Part shown: in pieces, positions 8,072 through 15,249 of the stretch | Numbering within the stretch: position 1 is the stretch's first letter | Layout: each line of letters starts with the position of its first letter | From: an uncultured Collinsella sp. | Lineage (GTDB): Bacteria > Actinomycetota > Coriobacteriia > Coriobacteriales > Coriobacteriaceae | Direction of reading: 5' to 3' | Assembly: GCA_900552755.1 (NCBI GenBank) | Contig: USAY01000020.1 | Location: 1-21,945, forward strand | Length of the DNA stretch: 21,945 bases | Translations under genes and position numbers: made by a program | The notes under the pieces: model-generated | What the model was told of the DNA's origin: nothing | What the model saw: the letters and a program-made list of their open reading frames with translations, nothing else | The model's database searches: none

Positions 8072-8087
8072 GAGGGGAGTGATACAT

Positions 8088-9008
8088 ATGGCAGAGAACA
8101 AGATTCAGCTCACCAAGGCTGACCGCAAGAAGGTTTGCTTCCGTCATCAGTTCCTTCAGGGCTCGTGGAACTACGAGCGTATGCAGAACGGCGGCTGGTG
8201 CTTCGCAATGATCCCTGCGATCAAGAAGCTCTACACCAACAAGGATGACCAGATTGCCGCTCTTAAGCGCCACCTGGAGTTCTATAACACCCATCCCTAT
8301 GTTTCCGCCCCCGTCATTGGCGTCACCCTCGCTCTCGAGGAGGAGCGCGCCAACGGTGCTCCGATCGACGACGTCGCCATTCAGGGCGTCAAGGTCGGTA
8401 TGATGGGCCCGCTCGCCGGCGTCGGCGACCCCGCCTTCTGGTTCACCCTTCGCCCGATTCTGGGCGCTCTGGGCGCTTCCCTGGCCCTGTCCGGCAGCAT
8501 CGCCGGTCCGTTGCTGTTCTTCTTCGCGTGGAACATCATCCGTTACGCCTTCCTGTGGTACACGCAGGAGTTTGGCTACAAGGTCGGCTCCTCCATCGCC
8601 AAGGACCTCTCCGGCGGTCTGATGGGCAAGGTCACCGAGGGTGCTTCCATCCTAGGTATGTTCATCATCGGCGCCCTGGTCGAGCGCTGGGTGTCCATCT
8701 CCTTCACCCCGGTCGTCTCCAAGGTCACGCAGTCTGCTGGCGCCTTTATCGACTGGGCTAACCTGCCCTCTGGTTCTGAGGGTGTCAAGGAAGCACTGAC
8801 GATGTATAACTCCATCGGTGCTAACGCCCTTGATCAGGTGAAGGTCACCACGCTTCAGGCCAACCTCGATCAGCTCATCCCCGGCCTTGCCGCCGTGTGC
8901 CTGACCCTGCTGGTCTGCAAGCTCCTCAAGAAGAAGGTCAGCCCGATCGTCATCATCCTGGCTCTCTTCGCCATCGGCATCATCGGTCGCGTCTGCGGCT
9001 TCATGTAA
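8088..9008 (+). CDS. manZ: PTS mannose-family EIID membrane subunit
   Basis: I chose the ATG at 8088 (306 residues) because GGAGGGG at 8071-8077 is then 10 bases away; the in-frame GTG at 8079 is too close. Family features include FLQGSWNYERMQNGGW near residues 22-37, a HLEFYNTHPY segment, and VGMMGPLAGVGDP, a hallmark of EIID. The C-terminus holds the main membrane anchor. EIID exists only in mannose-family PTS and assembles with EIIC. A strong hairpin terminator lies about 57 bases after the stop. Confidence 0.95.
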   Translation: MAENKIQLTKADRKKVCFRHQFLQGSWNYERMQNGGWCFAMIPAIKKLYTNKDDQIAALKRHLEFYNTHPYVSAPVIGVTLALEEERANGAPIDDVAIQGVKVGMMGPLAGVGDPAFWFTLRPILGALGASLALSGSIAGPLLFFFAWNIIRYAFLWYTQEFGYKVGSSIAKDLSGGLMGKVTEGASILGMFIIGALVERWVSISFTPVVSKVTQSAGAFIDWANLPSGSEGVKEALTMYNSIGANALDQVKVTTLQANLDQLIPGLAAVCLTLLVCKLLKKKVSPIVIILALFAIGIIGRVCGFM

Positions 9009-9064
9009 GCACGCTTCGGCTTAAGACCGAGAGTTGCTAGGTAAGGGCTTTTGAGCCATTGAAA

Positions 9065-9110
9065 CGGACCGCACCCGGTGGGTACACTGGATGCGGTCCG
9101 ATTGTTTTTA
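9065..9110 (+). terminator. Intrinsic terminator between manZ and the DUF956 gene
   Basis: A 9-bp stem CGGACCGCA/TGCGGTCCG (9065-9073, 9092-9100) continues inward as CCGGTG/CACTGG with one G-U pair, and is followed by ATTGTTTTTA. It should stop most PTS transcripts and lower expression of the DUF956 gene just beyond, whose ribosome site begins 3 bases after the T run. Confidence 0.88.
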
Positions 9111-9128
9111 TTGGAGGGCGAGGCGCGT

Positions 9129-9527
9129 ATGGCGCAATCTCAGAACAGCACGGTCGATCTGGCAACGCCGGCAACCTGCCTGATGGGGCTTACCAGCCAC
9201 GGTAACGTGATGGTGGGCAATAAGGCGTTCGAGTACTATAACGAGCGCAATCCCGAGGATTATATTCAAATCCCGTGGGACGAGGTCGACTATATTGCCG
9301 CCGAGGTTTTGCGCGGCACCAAGAAGATTACGCGTTTTGCCATCTTCACCAAGGACAACGGTCACTTTACGTTTTCGACGCGCGACGACAAAGAGACGCT
9401 TCGCGCGGTCCGCAAGTACGTCGACGAGGATAAGCTTGTGCGTTCGCCCGACTTTATCGATGTGACGGCCAAGGGCGCCAAGAGCATCCCCTCCGTTATC
9501 AAAAACCTCTTCCACAAAGGTAACTAG
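9129..9527 (+). CDS. manO: DUF956 family protein (ManO-like)
   Basis: The protein has 132 residues from the ATG at 9129, supported by GGAGGG at 9113-9118; an in-frame start at 9078 would lie inside the terminator. It matches my knowledge of DUF956 (PF06115) proteins, which are encoded next to mannose-family PTS operons and are often called ManO. Visible traits are CLMGLTSHGNVMVGNKAFEY near the N-terminus and YIQIPWDEVDYIAAEV, with no catalytic motif and no membrane segment. A regulatory role in the mannose PTS has been proposed for the family. Its position after the terminator suggests low-level readthrough or its own promoter. Confidence 0.85.
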   Translation: MAQSQNSTVDLATPATCLMGLTSHGNVMVGNKAFEYYNERNPEDYIQIPWDEVDYIAAEVLRGTKKITRFAIFTKDNGHFTFSTRDDKETLRAVRKYVDEDKLVRSPDFIDVTAKGAKSIPSVIKNLFHKGN

Positions 9528-9551
9528 TCATTAAAGAGCGCCCCCCAAAGT

Positions 9552-9758
9552 GGGACGCAGTTTCCCATGGGGCTCGATTGGGAAAGTGCATCCCAGTTCG
9601 AGCGCCGATTCCGGGATGTAGTTTCCGGAACGGGGTCGTTTGGGAAACCGTGTCCCGTTTCGAGCCGAAATTCTGGGACACAGTTTCCAGCGAGGTCCCA
9701 TTGGGAAAGTTTGACCCAGAATTTGCCTGGATAGTGGGACACACTTTCCGGAGGGCTG
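9552..9758. repeat. Array of seven alternating-orientation motifs (about 61-bp period)
   Basis: The 303-base gap before the tRNA holds no credible gene. Forward copies of GGGACRCAGTTTCC start at 9552, 9613, 9675 and 9736. Inverted copies (GGGAAA...TCCC type) lie at 9580-9594, 9642-9656 and 9703-9717. Forward copies are spaced 61, 62 and 61 bases, and each forward-inverted pair can fold as a hairpin. The bases between motifs are poorly conserved. The function is unknown; possibilities are a REP-like family, a protein-binding array or an RNA hairpin series. Confidence 0.8.
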
Positions 9759-9782
9759 TTCCACCGCAACTTCGAAGAGTGG
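9759..9782. repeat. Partial second copy of the post-hypA repeat
   Basis: TTCCACCGCAACT at 9759-9771 is identical to 5905-5917, and GAGTGG follows at the same spacing in both places (5 variable bases between). The left arm of the 5851-5917 inverted repeat is not present here. Confidence 0.6.
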
Positions 9783-9791
9783 CTATACGCT

Positions 9792-9820
9792 GTATTACAA
9801 CGGCGTAAATCTGCTACACT
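9792..9820 (+). promoter_or_regulatory. Possible promoter of the tRNA-Arg gene
   Basis: TACACT at 9815-9820 is a fair -10 placed 10 bases before the tRNA, with a weak -35 (GTATTA, 9792-9797) at 17-base spacing. It is weak evidence, supported mainly by position. Confidence 0.35.
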
Positions 9821-9830
9821 AGTACAACAT

Positions 9831-9906
9831 GCCTCCGTAGCTCAGGGGATAGAGCACCGCTCTCCTAAAGCGGGTGTCGACGGTTCGAATCCGCCCGGGG
9901 GCACCA
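9831..9906 (+). tRNA. tRNA-Arg (anticodon CCT)
   Basis: The 76-base cloverleaf begins GCCTCCG and ends CGGGGGC-A-CCA, with one G-U pair in the acceptor stem. The D-loop TAGCTCAGGGGATAGAGC, anticodon stem CCGCT/AGCGG with loop CTCCTAA (anticodon CCT, codon AGG), and T-loop TTCGAAT are all present. CCA is encoded. The gene appears intact and is the probable integration target of the element to its right. Confidence 0.95.
9880..9906 (+). other. Probable left attachment site (attL) in the tRNA 3' end
   Basis: Tyrosine integrases commonly recombine within the T-arm and acceptor 3' end of tRNA genes, restoring an intact tRNA. A gene set of IME type starts just beyond this tRNA and includes such an integrase. 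No second copy of this sequence is visible in the window, so attR must lie past 21945 and the exact core is unknown. Confidence 0.5.
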
Positions 9907-9915
9907 GAAGTAAAT

Positions 9916-9953
9916 GCAGGTCAGACGGTATAAATCGTCTGACCTGCTTTCTT
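9916..9953 (+). terminator. Terminator of the tRNA-Arg transcript, carried by the element
   Basis: A perfect 12-bp stem GCAGGTCAGACG/CGTCTGACCTGC (9916-9927, 9936-9947) with an 8-base loop is followed by TTTCTTA. It lies 9 bases after the tRNA CCA. If the attachment core is in the tRNA 3' end, this terminator belongs to the inserted element. Confidence 0.85.
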
Positions 9954-9977
9954 ATATAAGGGCATCGTTAACGTCAG

Positions 9978-9998
9978 TTGGGTAGAATTTGGGTAGAA
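9978..9998. repeat. Tandem TTGGGTAGAA repeat, possible integrase arm sites
   Basis: TTGGGTAGAA occurs at 9978-9987 and 9989-9998, an 11-base period, about 70 bases inside the presumed left end. Short tandem direct repeats near element ends often serve as arm-type sites for tyrosine integrases. No clear copy is seen before 21945 at the integrase end. Confidence 0.4.
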
Positions 9999-10030
9999 AG
10001 TTTTTTTGTGAAGGGCTATGCCCAAAGTCC

Positions 10031-10223
10031 GGTTTCCAACCCTTCCCACAGCCTACGGGCTTATAAGAAGCCCTTCGGCCATGGAAAGCGTTGAAAACCT
10101 AGGGTGACGCTGCTGTGAGATGGGCGAGTTTCCAACAGCCCCCGGCATCTTCGGGTTTCGCCTGGGACCCTGCGGCACCGTGGACCGTTGAAAACTCGCC
10201 CTTCCGCTTGGAAGAGGGCTTTT
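10031..10223 (+). ncRNA. Structured leader: two related long hairpins and an overlapping terminator
   Basis: Hairpin A closes with GGTTTCCAAC (10031-10040) and GTTGAAAACC (10090-10099), with an inner GGGCTT/AAGCCC stem (10057-10073). Hairpin B closes with GGGCGAGTTTCCAAC (10122-10136) and GTTGAAAACTCGCCC (10187-10201). Both share the inner GTTTCCAAC/GTTGAAAAC pair with the same single mismatch, while the flanking pairs differ yet still pair, which suggests an RNA fold. GCCCTTCC (10198-10205) pairs with GGAAGAGGGC (10210-10219) ahead of TTTT, forming a terminator-like stem that overlaps arm B by 4 bases. It lies about 50 bases before the defence operon, so it may be an attenuator or a small RNA. 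I do not recognise a known family. Confidence 0.55.
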
Positions 10224-10269
10224 ACCCCTTAAAATTGTCCGAAAGTGACAACGACGCAGGAGGTCCGGT

Positions 10270-13098
10270 ATGCCTGCCAGCAAGAAAGAGGCAAAAGAGT
10301 TCGTCAAGCGGTGGCAGAAGCGCCTTGCCGCCATCCCCGCGGGCTCCAACAACGAGCAGCAGGACACGCAAAAGTTCTGGGTAGATCTGCTCATCAACGT
10401 CCTGGGCATCCCGTCCAACACCATAGACAGCTTCGTCGACTTCGAGCGGAAGGTGAGAGGCCGCCGCATCGACGTGTTCGTCTCCGACCACAACTTCCTG
10501 TGCGAGCAGAAGTCGTGGGGTATCGACCTCGACAAGCCCGAGCCCAGAAACGGCGGCATGGAGACGCCGCTCCAGCAGGCCATGTGGTACGCGCGGCACC
10601 TGCCATACTCCGAGCGCCCCCGCTGGGTGATGACGTGCAACTTCGGGACCTTTCGCCTTTACGACCTCGACAACGAGCGGCCCGAGGATACCGTGCAGGA
10701 GTTCTCCCTCGAAGAGCTCCCGGACAGCCTGTATCTTCTGTCCTTCCTGACCTCCAACGAGACGAGCCGCCTGCACAAGGAGCAGCAGCTTTCCATCGAG
10801 GCTGGGGCCTACGTCTCCAGGCTCTACGATGCCCTCGCCAAGCAGTACCACCACATTGACGAGAAGGACGAGCGGGCGCAAGAGGAGCAGCGCTCCCTCA
10901 ACGTGCTCATCACCCGAATCATCTTCCTGCTCTACGCCGAAGACGCCGACCTCCTGCAATCGCACCAGGCGTTCGGCAGGTACTGCGAGGGAGACCCCGC
11001 GAAGCTCCGCCGAAAACTGGTCGATTTGTTTGAGACGATCGACACGCCCCTAGAGCAGAGGGATGAGTACATGGACGAGGACCTCGCGGCCTTCCCCTAC
11101 GTGAACGGCGGTCTGTTCGCCGACTCCTCCATCATCGTCCCGCAGATGACCTCGGAGATCCTCGAGGCCATCGCTGACGCGTCCCAGGACTTTGACTGGC
11201 GCGAGATCTCGGGCGTCATCTTCGGCGGCGTGTTCGAGGGCACGCTGAACCCCGAGACGCGCCACGCCGGGGGCATGCACTACACGAGCGTCGAGAACAT
11301 CGAGCGCTGCCTCAGGCCACTCTTCCTCGACGAGCTGTGGGACGAGCTGCACGAGGCCGAGGGCGAGAAGACAGCTGCCAAGCGCAAGCAGGCCCTGGCG
11401 AGGCTACACGACAAGGTGGCCTCCATCACCATCGGCGACCCGGCATGCGGCTCGGGCAACTTCCTTACCGAGGCGTACCGGCAGCTGCGCACCATCGAGA
11501 ACCGAATCATCGAGGACGAGCTCAGCGAGGAGACCGGCAACGCGGGGCAGACATCCCTCGTCGTTGCGCAGGACAGCCCTGTCCGCGTGTCCCTGGACCA
11601 GCTGTACGGCATCGAGATAAACGACTTCGCCGTCTCGGTCGCCAAGACCGCCCTTTGGATCACCGAGGAGCAGATGCTCCGAAAGACGCAGGAGATATAC
11701 GTCGGTTATGACTTCGACTTCCTGCCGCTCAGGAGCCTCAGCAACCTCCATGAGGGCAACGCCCTCAAGACCGATTGGTCCGAGGTGTTCCCCGATGACC
11801 TCACGTACCTCGTGGGCAACCCGCCCTTCCTCGGGGCCCGCAACCAGTCCAAGGAGCAGAAGGCCGAACTCCTTGAGGTCTTCGACGGCGCGAAGAACGC
11901 GGGCAACATCGACTACTGCGGGGCCTGGTACATGAAGGCCGCGAGGTTCACGCAAGGGAAGCGCACGCGCTGCGCCCTGGTCTCGACCAACTCCATCTGC
12001 CAGGGGGAGCAGGTCGCCAACCTCTGGAAACCCCTGTACGACCTGGGAGTCCATATCGACTTCGCGCACAACACCTTCCGCTGGGACAACGAGGCGGCAG
12101 ACAAGGCACACGTGTTCTGCGTCATCGTGGGCTTCTCGCGCGAGGTTGGGGCCAAGACGCTCTTCTATCACGCAACGCCCGATTCTGACGAAGAGCAGAT
12201 TTCCGTGGCCCGAATCAATGCTTATCTTAAAGACGCTCCGGACGTTTTTGTCTACAGCAGAAGTAAGCCATTATCAGATGTTCCAGAAATGGGAATAGGC
12301 TCCCAGCCTATAGACGACGGCAATTACCTTTTCACTGATGAGCAAAAAATCGAATTCTTGCAAATTGAACCTGGTGCAGAGAAATTCTTTCACAAGTGGC
12401 TTGGATCACAAGAATTTATCCGTGGCAAAAGCCGTTGGTGTTTATGGCTTGGGAACGCAAATTGGGATGAGCTAAAGAATCTGCCTAAATGCAGGGAAAG
12501 GGTTGAAGCGGTGCGCCGGTATCGGCTCAAGAGCAAGAGAAGTCAGACCGTTAAGGCTGCAGAGTGCCCTGCCCATTTTGGAACTGAAATCCTGTCGGAT
12601 ACAGATTCAATCTTGATACCAGAGGTTTCATCAAGCCGAAGGCGATACATCCCAATGGGGTTCGTCGATGCTGAGGTCTTTTGTAGCAATAAAGTTCGTC
12701 TTATCCCAAATGCAACCCTCTATCAATATGGGGTGTTGCAGTCCCAATTTCATAATGCATGGGTTAGGGTCGTGACCGGAAGACTGAAAGATGATTATCA
12801 GTACTCGGCTGGTATTGACTACAACAACTTCGTCTGGCCCGAGCCCGCGGAATCCCAACGCGAAGAAGTTGAGCGTTGCGCCCAAGCCGTGCTCGACGCC
12901 CGGGATGCCCAAGAAGGTGCGACGCTCGCGGACATGTACGATCCCAAGAACGAGCCGTTCTTCCCCGAGCTGATGACAGCGCACAAGGCGCTCGACGCCG
13001 CCGTCGAAGCCGCCTATGGCGTCGACTTCGGCGGGGACGAGGAGAAGATAGTCGCCCATCTTTTCAACCTGTACGCCAAGAAGGTCGGTGAACTATAG
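10270..13098 (+). CDS. MmeI-like type IIG/IIL restriction-methylation enzyme
   Basis: The protein has 942 residues, the usual size for this family. An N-terminal PD-(D/E)xK nuclease is indicated by D68 and E79-Q-K81. A helical linker leads to a gamma-class N6-adenine methyltransferase, with the SAM motif DPACGSGNF starting at D390 and the catalytic NPPF at 517-520. The target-recognition domain follows at about 635-850, and a short helical end closes the protein. Such enzymes cut and methylate with one polypeptide, so no separate methylase is needed. The start has AGGAGGT at 10258-10264. Segment 12180-12815, matching the recognition domain, is clearly AT-richer than the rest, a sign of domain exchange. 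The next gene overlaps its stop by one base. Both catalytic centres look intact. Confidence 0.9.
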   Translation: MPASKKEAKEFVKRWQKRLAAIPAGSNNEQQDTQKFWVDLLINVLGIPSNTIDSFVDFERKVRGRRIDVFVSDHNFLCEQKSWGIDLDKPEPRNGGMETPLQQAMWYARHLPYSERPRWVMTCNFGTFRLYDLDNERPEDTVQEFSLEELPDSLYLLSFLTSNETSRLHKEQQLSIEAGAYVSRLYDALAKQYHHIDEKDERAQEEQRSLNVLITRIIFLLYAEDADLLQSHQAFGRYCEGDPAKLRRKLVDLFETIDTPLEQRDEYMDEDLAAFPYVNGGLFADSSIIVPQMTSEILEAIADASQDFDWREISGVIFGGVFEGTLNPETRHAGGMHYTSVENIERCLRPLFLDELWDELHEAEGEKTAAKRKQALARLHDKVASITIGDPACGSGNFLTEAYRQLRTIENRIIEDELSEETGNAGQTSLVVAQDSPVRVSLDQLYGIEINDFAVSVAKTALWITEEQMLRKTQEIYVGYDFDFLPLRSLSNLHEGNALKTDWSEVFPDDLTYLVGNPPFLGARNQSKEQKAELLEVFDGAKNAGNIDYCGAWYMKAARFTQGKRTRCALVSTNSICQGEQVANLWKPLYDLGVHIDFAHNTFRWDNEAADKAHVFCVIVGFSREVGAKTLFYHATPDSDEEQISVARINAYLKDAPDVFVYSRSKPLSDVPEMGIGSQPIDDGNYLFTDEQKIEFLQIEPGAEKFFHKWLGSQEFIRGKSRWCLWLGNANWDELKNLPKCRERVEAVRRYRLKSKRSQTVKAAECPAHFGTEILSDTDSILIPEVSSSRRRYIPMGFVDAEVFCSNKVRLIPNATLYQYGVLQSQFHNAWVRVVTGRLKDDYQYSAGIDYNNFVWPEPAESQREEVERCAQAVLDARDAQEGATLADMYDPKNEPFFPELMTAHKALDAAVEAAYGVDFGGDEEKIVAHLFNLYAKKVGEL

Positions 13099-14867
13099 TG
13101 CCCAACTCTATCTACAATCCCATATCGCTGGAGGTCGGTAACATCCTGAAGGATGTTCAGACGGGCAAGATTGGCCTGCCTGATCTGCAACGGCCTTTCG
13201 TGTGGGGCAATGAAAAGGTTCGCGATCTGCTTGATTCCATGCTTCGCGGATACCCTATCGGCTATGTGATGCTGTGGGACTCTCCGAGCGACAACGCGGG
13301 CAAGAAGTCTGCCATAGGCTCGAACCAAAAGGTGTATGCCGTCCCCAAGTCCCTTGTCATCGACGGACAGCAGAGACTCACCGCTCTCCTGAGCTCGCTG
13401 TACGGCGTGTCCGTGCGAGACAAGAACTTCAGGGAGCGTACGGTGAAGGTCGCCTACGACCCCATCGCACGCTCATTCAAGAATGCCGACGCCTCGACCG
13501 AGAAGGATTCGCGCTATGTGCCGGACGTATCCGAGGCCTTCGCGGCGAACCACGACAACAAGCTGAGCGCCTATCGCAGGGCGTTCATCAAGCGCCTTAA
13601 CGAGGCGAATGCCAAAAAGGGAGAACCCGAACTCGACGATGACGGCGAGGATGCCGTCGAGAGCGGGCTCAACGCATTACTCGGGCTTGAGCGTTATCTT
13701 CTGCCGACGCTGGAGATTTCCGAATCGGCTGACGAGGAGACCGTATCGGACATCTTCGTGCGTGTGAACTCGCAAGGGCAGGCGCTTAAGCAGGATGACT
13801 TCATCATGACCCTGCTTTCGGTCTACGAACCTGCCATGAGGGAGCGTATAGAGGAGTTCTGCGCCATGAGCCATGCGCCCGCAAAGGGCACCTCGTACAA
13901 CCCGCTCATGACCGTCTCGCCGACGCATATCATTCGCGCCACGGTGGGCGTGGGGTTCAAGAGGGGTCGCCTGCGTTATGCCTACCAGATTCTTCGCGGG
14001 CGAGATCTCAAGACAAAGGAAACGACGCCCGAGACGCGGGCCGAGAACTTTGCCACGTTCGGTCGCGCCCTCGATCTCGTGCTCGACTTGAACAACTGGC
14101 ATGCCTTCATCAACACGCTGGCGGAGGCGGGCTACGTCTGCTCTGACCAGGTGGGGTCGGGCAACGCGCTCATGTTCTGCTATGCGTTCTACCTTATCGG
14201 GCGCTATGAGTTCGACATGGAGCCACTGGCTGTGCGCGGGCTCGTGCGGCGCTGGTATTTCGCCGCAGCCATAACGGGGCTCTATGTGGGGTCCTTCGAA
14301 TCCGAGTTCGAGCAGCAGCTTAACGACGTCTCGCGCCTTGAGACCGCCGATGAGTTCCGGGCGTACTTCGACCGTAGACTCGCTGCCATCATGACGGACG
14401 ATTATTTCTCCATCACGCTGCCCAGCTCCCTCGACGCAAACGAGGCGACGGGCCCGACCTGGTGGGGCTTCGTCGCGGCTCAGGTCGTGCTCGGTGCCAA
14501 GGCGCTGTTCAGCACGGCCCCGCTGTCCCAGCTCCTGCTCATGGGCTCGTCGGGCTCGAAGAAGGCGCTGGACAAACACCACCTGTTCCCGGACAACTAC
14601 CTGAAGTCCAGGGGCTACCTCTCGCAGCGCAGCAACAGGGGCAACTTCACCCTCGTAGACTACCAGAACAACATCTACATCTCGGACGACGCCCCGAGCG
14701 AGTACGTCAGGAAGTACCGCGACTCGCTGGGGGAGGACGAGTATCGCCGCAACTGCGAGGAGCATGCCCTGCCTGTTGGGTTTGAGGACCTCGATTATGA
14801 GGAGTTCCTAGGCAAGCGAAGGCAGCTTATGGGCGAGCTGGTGAAGAGGGCCTACGAGCGGCTTTAG
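13098..14867 (+). CDS. DUF262 / HNH protein, GmrSD-like
   Basis: The protein has 589 residues and starts at a GTG that shares its G with the stop of the upstream gene, so translation is probably coupled. The N-terminal DUF262 domain shows LPDLQRPFVW near residue 30 and the DGQQR motif at 89-93, known in GmrS/DndB-like proteins to bind or hydrolyse nucleotide. The C-terminal half ends in an HNH-type (DUF1524-like) nuclease, with DKHHLFP from D492 and NRGNFTLV about 45 residues later. GmrSD enzymes are type IV restriction systems against modified phage DNA. Here the partner is a type IIG enzyme, so it could widen the defence spectrum or depend on the methylase. A helical middle region is unassigned. 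Confidence 0.88.
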   Translation: MPNSIYNPISLEVGNILKDVQTGKIGLPDLQRPFVWGNEKVRDLLDSMLRGYPIGYVMLWDSPSDNAGKKSAIGSNQKVYAVPKSLVIDGQQRLTALLSSLYGVSVRDKNFRERTVKVAYDPIARSFKNADASTEKDSRYVPDVSEAFAANHDNKLSAYRRAFIKRLNEANAKKGEPELDDDGEDAVESGLNALLGLERYLLPTLEISESADEETVSDIFVRVNSQGQALKQDDFIMTLLSVYEPAMRERIEEFCAMSHAPAKGTSYNPLMTVSPTHIIRATVGVGFKRGRLRYAYQILRGRDLKTKETTPETRAENFATFGRALDLVLDLNNWHAFINTLAEAGYVCSDQVGSGNALMFCYAFYLIGRYEFDMEPLAVRGLVRRWYFAAAITGLYVGSFESEFEQQLNDVSRLETADEFRAYFDRRLAAIMTDDYFSITLPSSLDANEATGPTWWGFVAAQVVLGAKALFSTAPLSQLLLMGSSGSKKALDKHHLFPDNYLKSRGYLSQRSNRGNFTLVDYQNNIYISDDAPSEYVRKYRDSLGEDEYRRNCEEHALPVGFEDLDYEEFLGKRRQLMGELVKRAYERL

Positions 14868-15204
14868 GTCTCCATTGTGGATCGGGGAGAGGTTACTGCC
14901 GACTCCTCCCCGACGCGCAGGTCGAGAGGGCCGAGGCGTGGCAATCGGCCTTGCGGCCGATGGGTCCCGCTTATGGGCGGGACCCCCGCGACGCACGGCG
15001 TCGCTCTCGCTGCGGCTCCCTGGCAACGCTCCCCAGGGTCGCGTCTCCTCGGCGCCGGTTCAACCGGCGCTCACCTGCCCGGGCTCGCGTTGCCTTGGCA
15101 ACCGGCTCGCTCCGTGCAGGCAAGATATGGATTCCGTTGCACGGAATCATCTTGCCCGCCTGCGGCGGGACGGCGAACCGCTCCGAGGTCGCTCTCACCG
15201 AAGG
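14868..15204. other. GC-rich, hairpin-dense gap between convergent operons; candidate oriT
   Basis: No convincing gene is seen here. Perfect inverted repeats include CGGGGAG/CTCCCCG (14883-14912), ATCGGCC/GGCCGAT (14944-14961), GGGTCCCGC/GCGGGACCC (14962-14985), CCCTGG/CCAGGG (15018-15038) and GCGCCGG/CCGGCGC (15052-15070). A long composite stem at 15116-15163 is built from GCAAGAT/ATCTTGC and GATTCCGT/ACGGAATC. Such clusters are typical of transfer origins. The mob operon itself has almost no intergenic room for an oriT. The nic site cannot be read from sequence. Confidence 0.45.
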
Positions 15205-15243
15205 GCAAAAGAAGGGGCCGGGACGCCTGTTGCGTCCCGGCCC
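15205..15243 (-). terminator. Terminator of the mobilization operon
   Basis: A perfect 12-bp stem GGGCCGGGACGC/GCGTCCCGGCCC (15215-15226, 15232-15243) with a CTGTT loop is followed on the minus strand by CCTTCTTTTG. It begins 6 bases past the relaxase stop. Confidence 0.85.
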
Positions 15244-15249
15244 AAATGC

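Noticed and set aside
6164..8101. 645-codon minus-strand frame across the PTS genes
   Set aside because: It spans several real plus-strand genes and their gaps, and its composition is not protein-like.
9552..9758. CRISPR array
   Set aside because: The motif alternates in orientation, copies are imperfect, and there are no cas genes.
9499..9808. Overlapping small frames in the alternating repeat block
   Set aside because: Repeating peptides simply reflect the DNA repeat; there is no codon bias or ribosome site.
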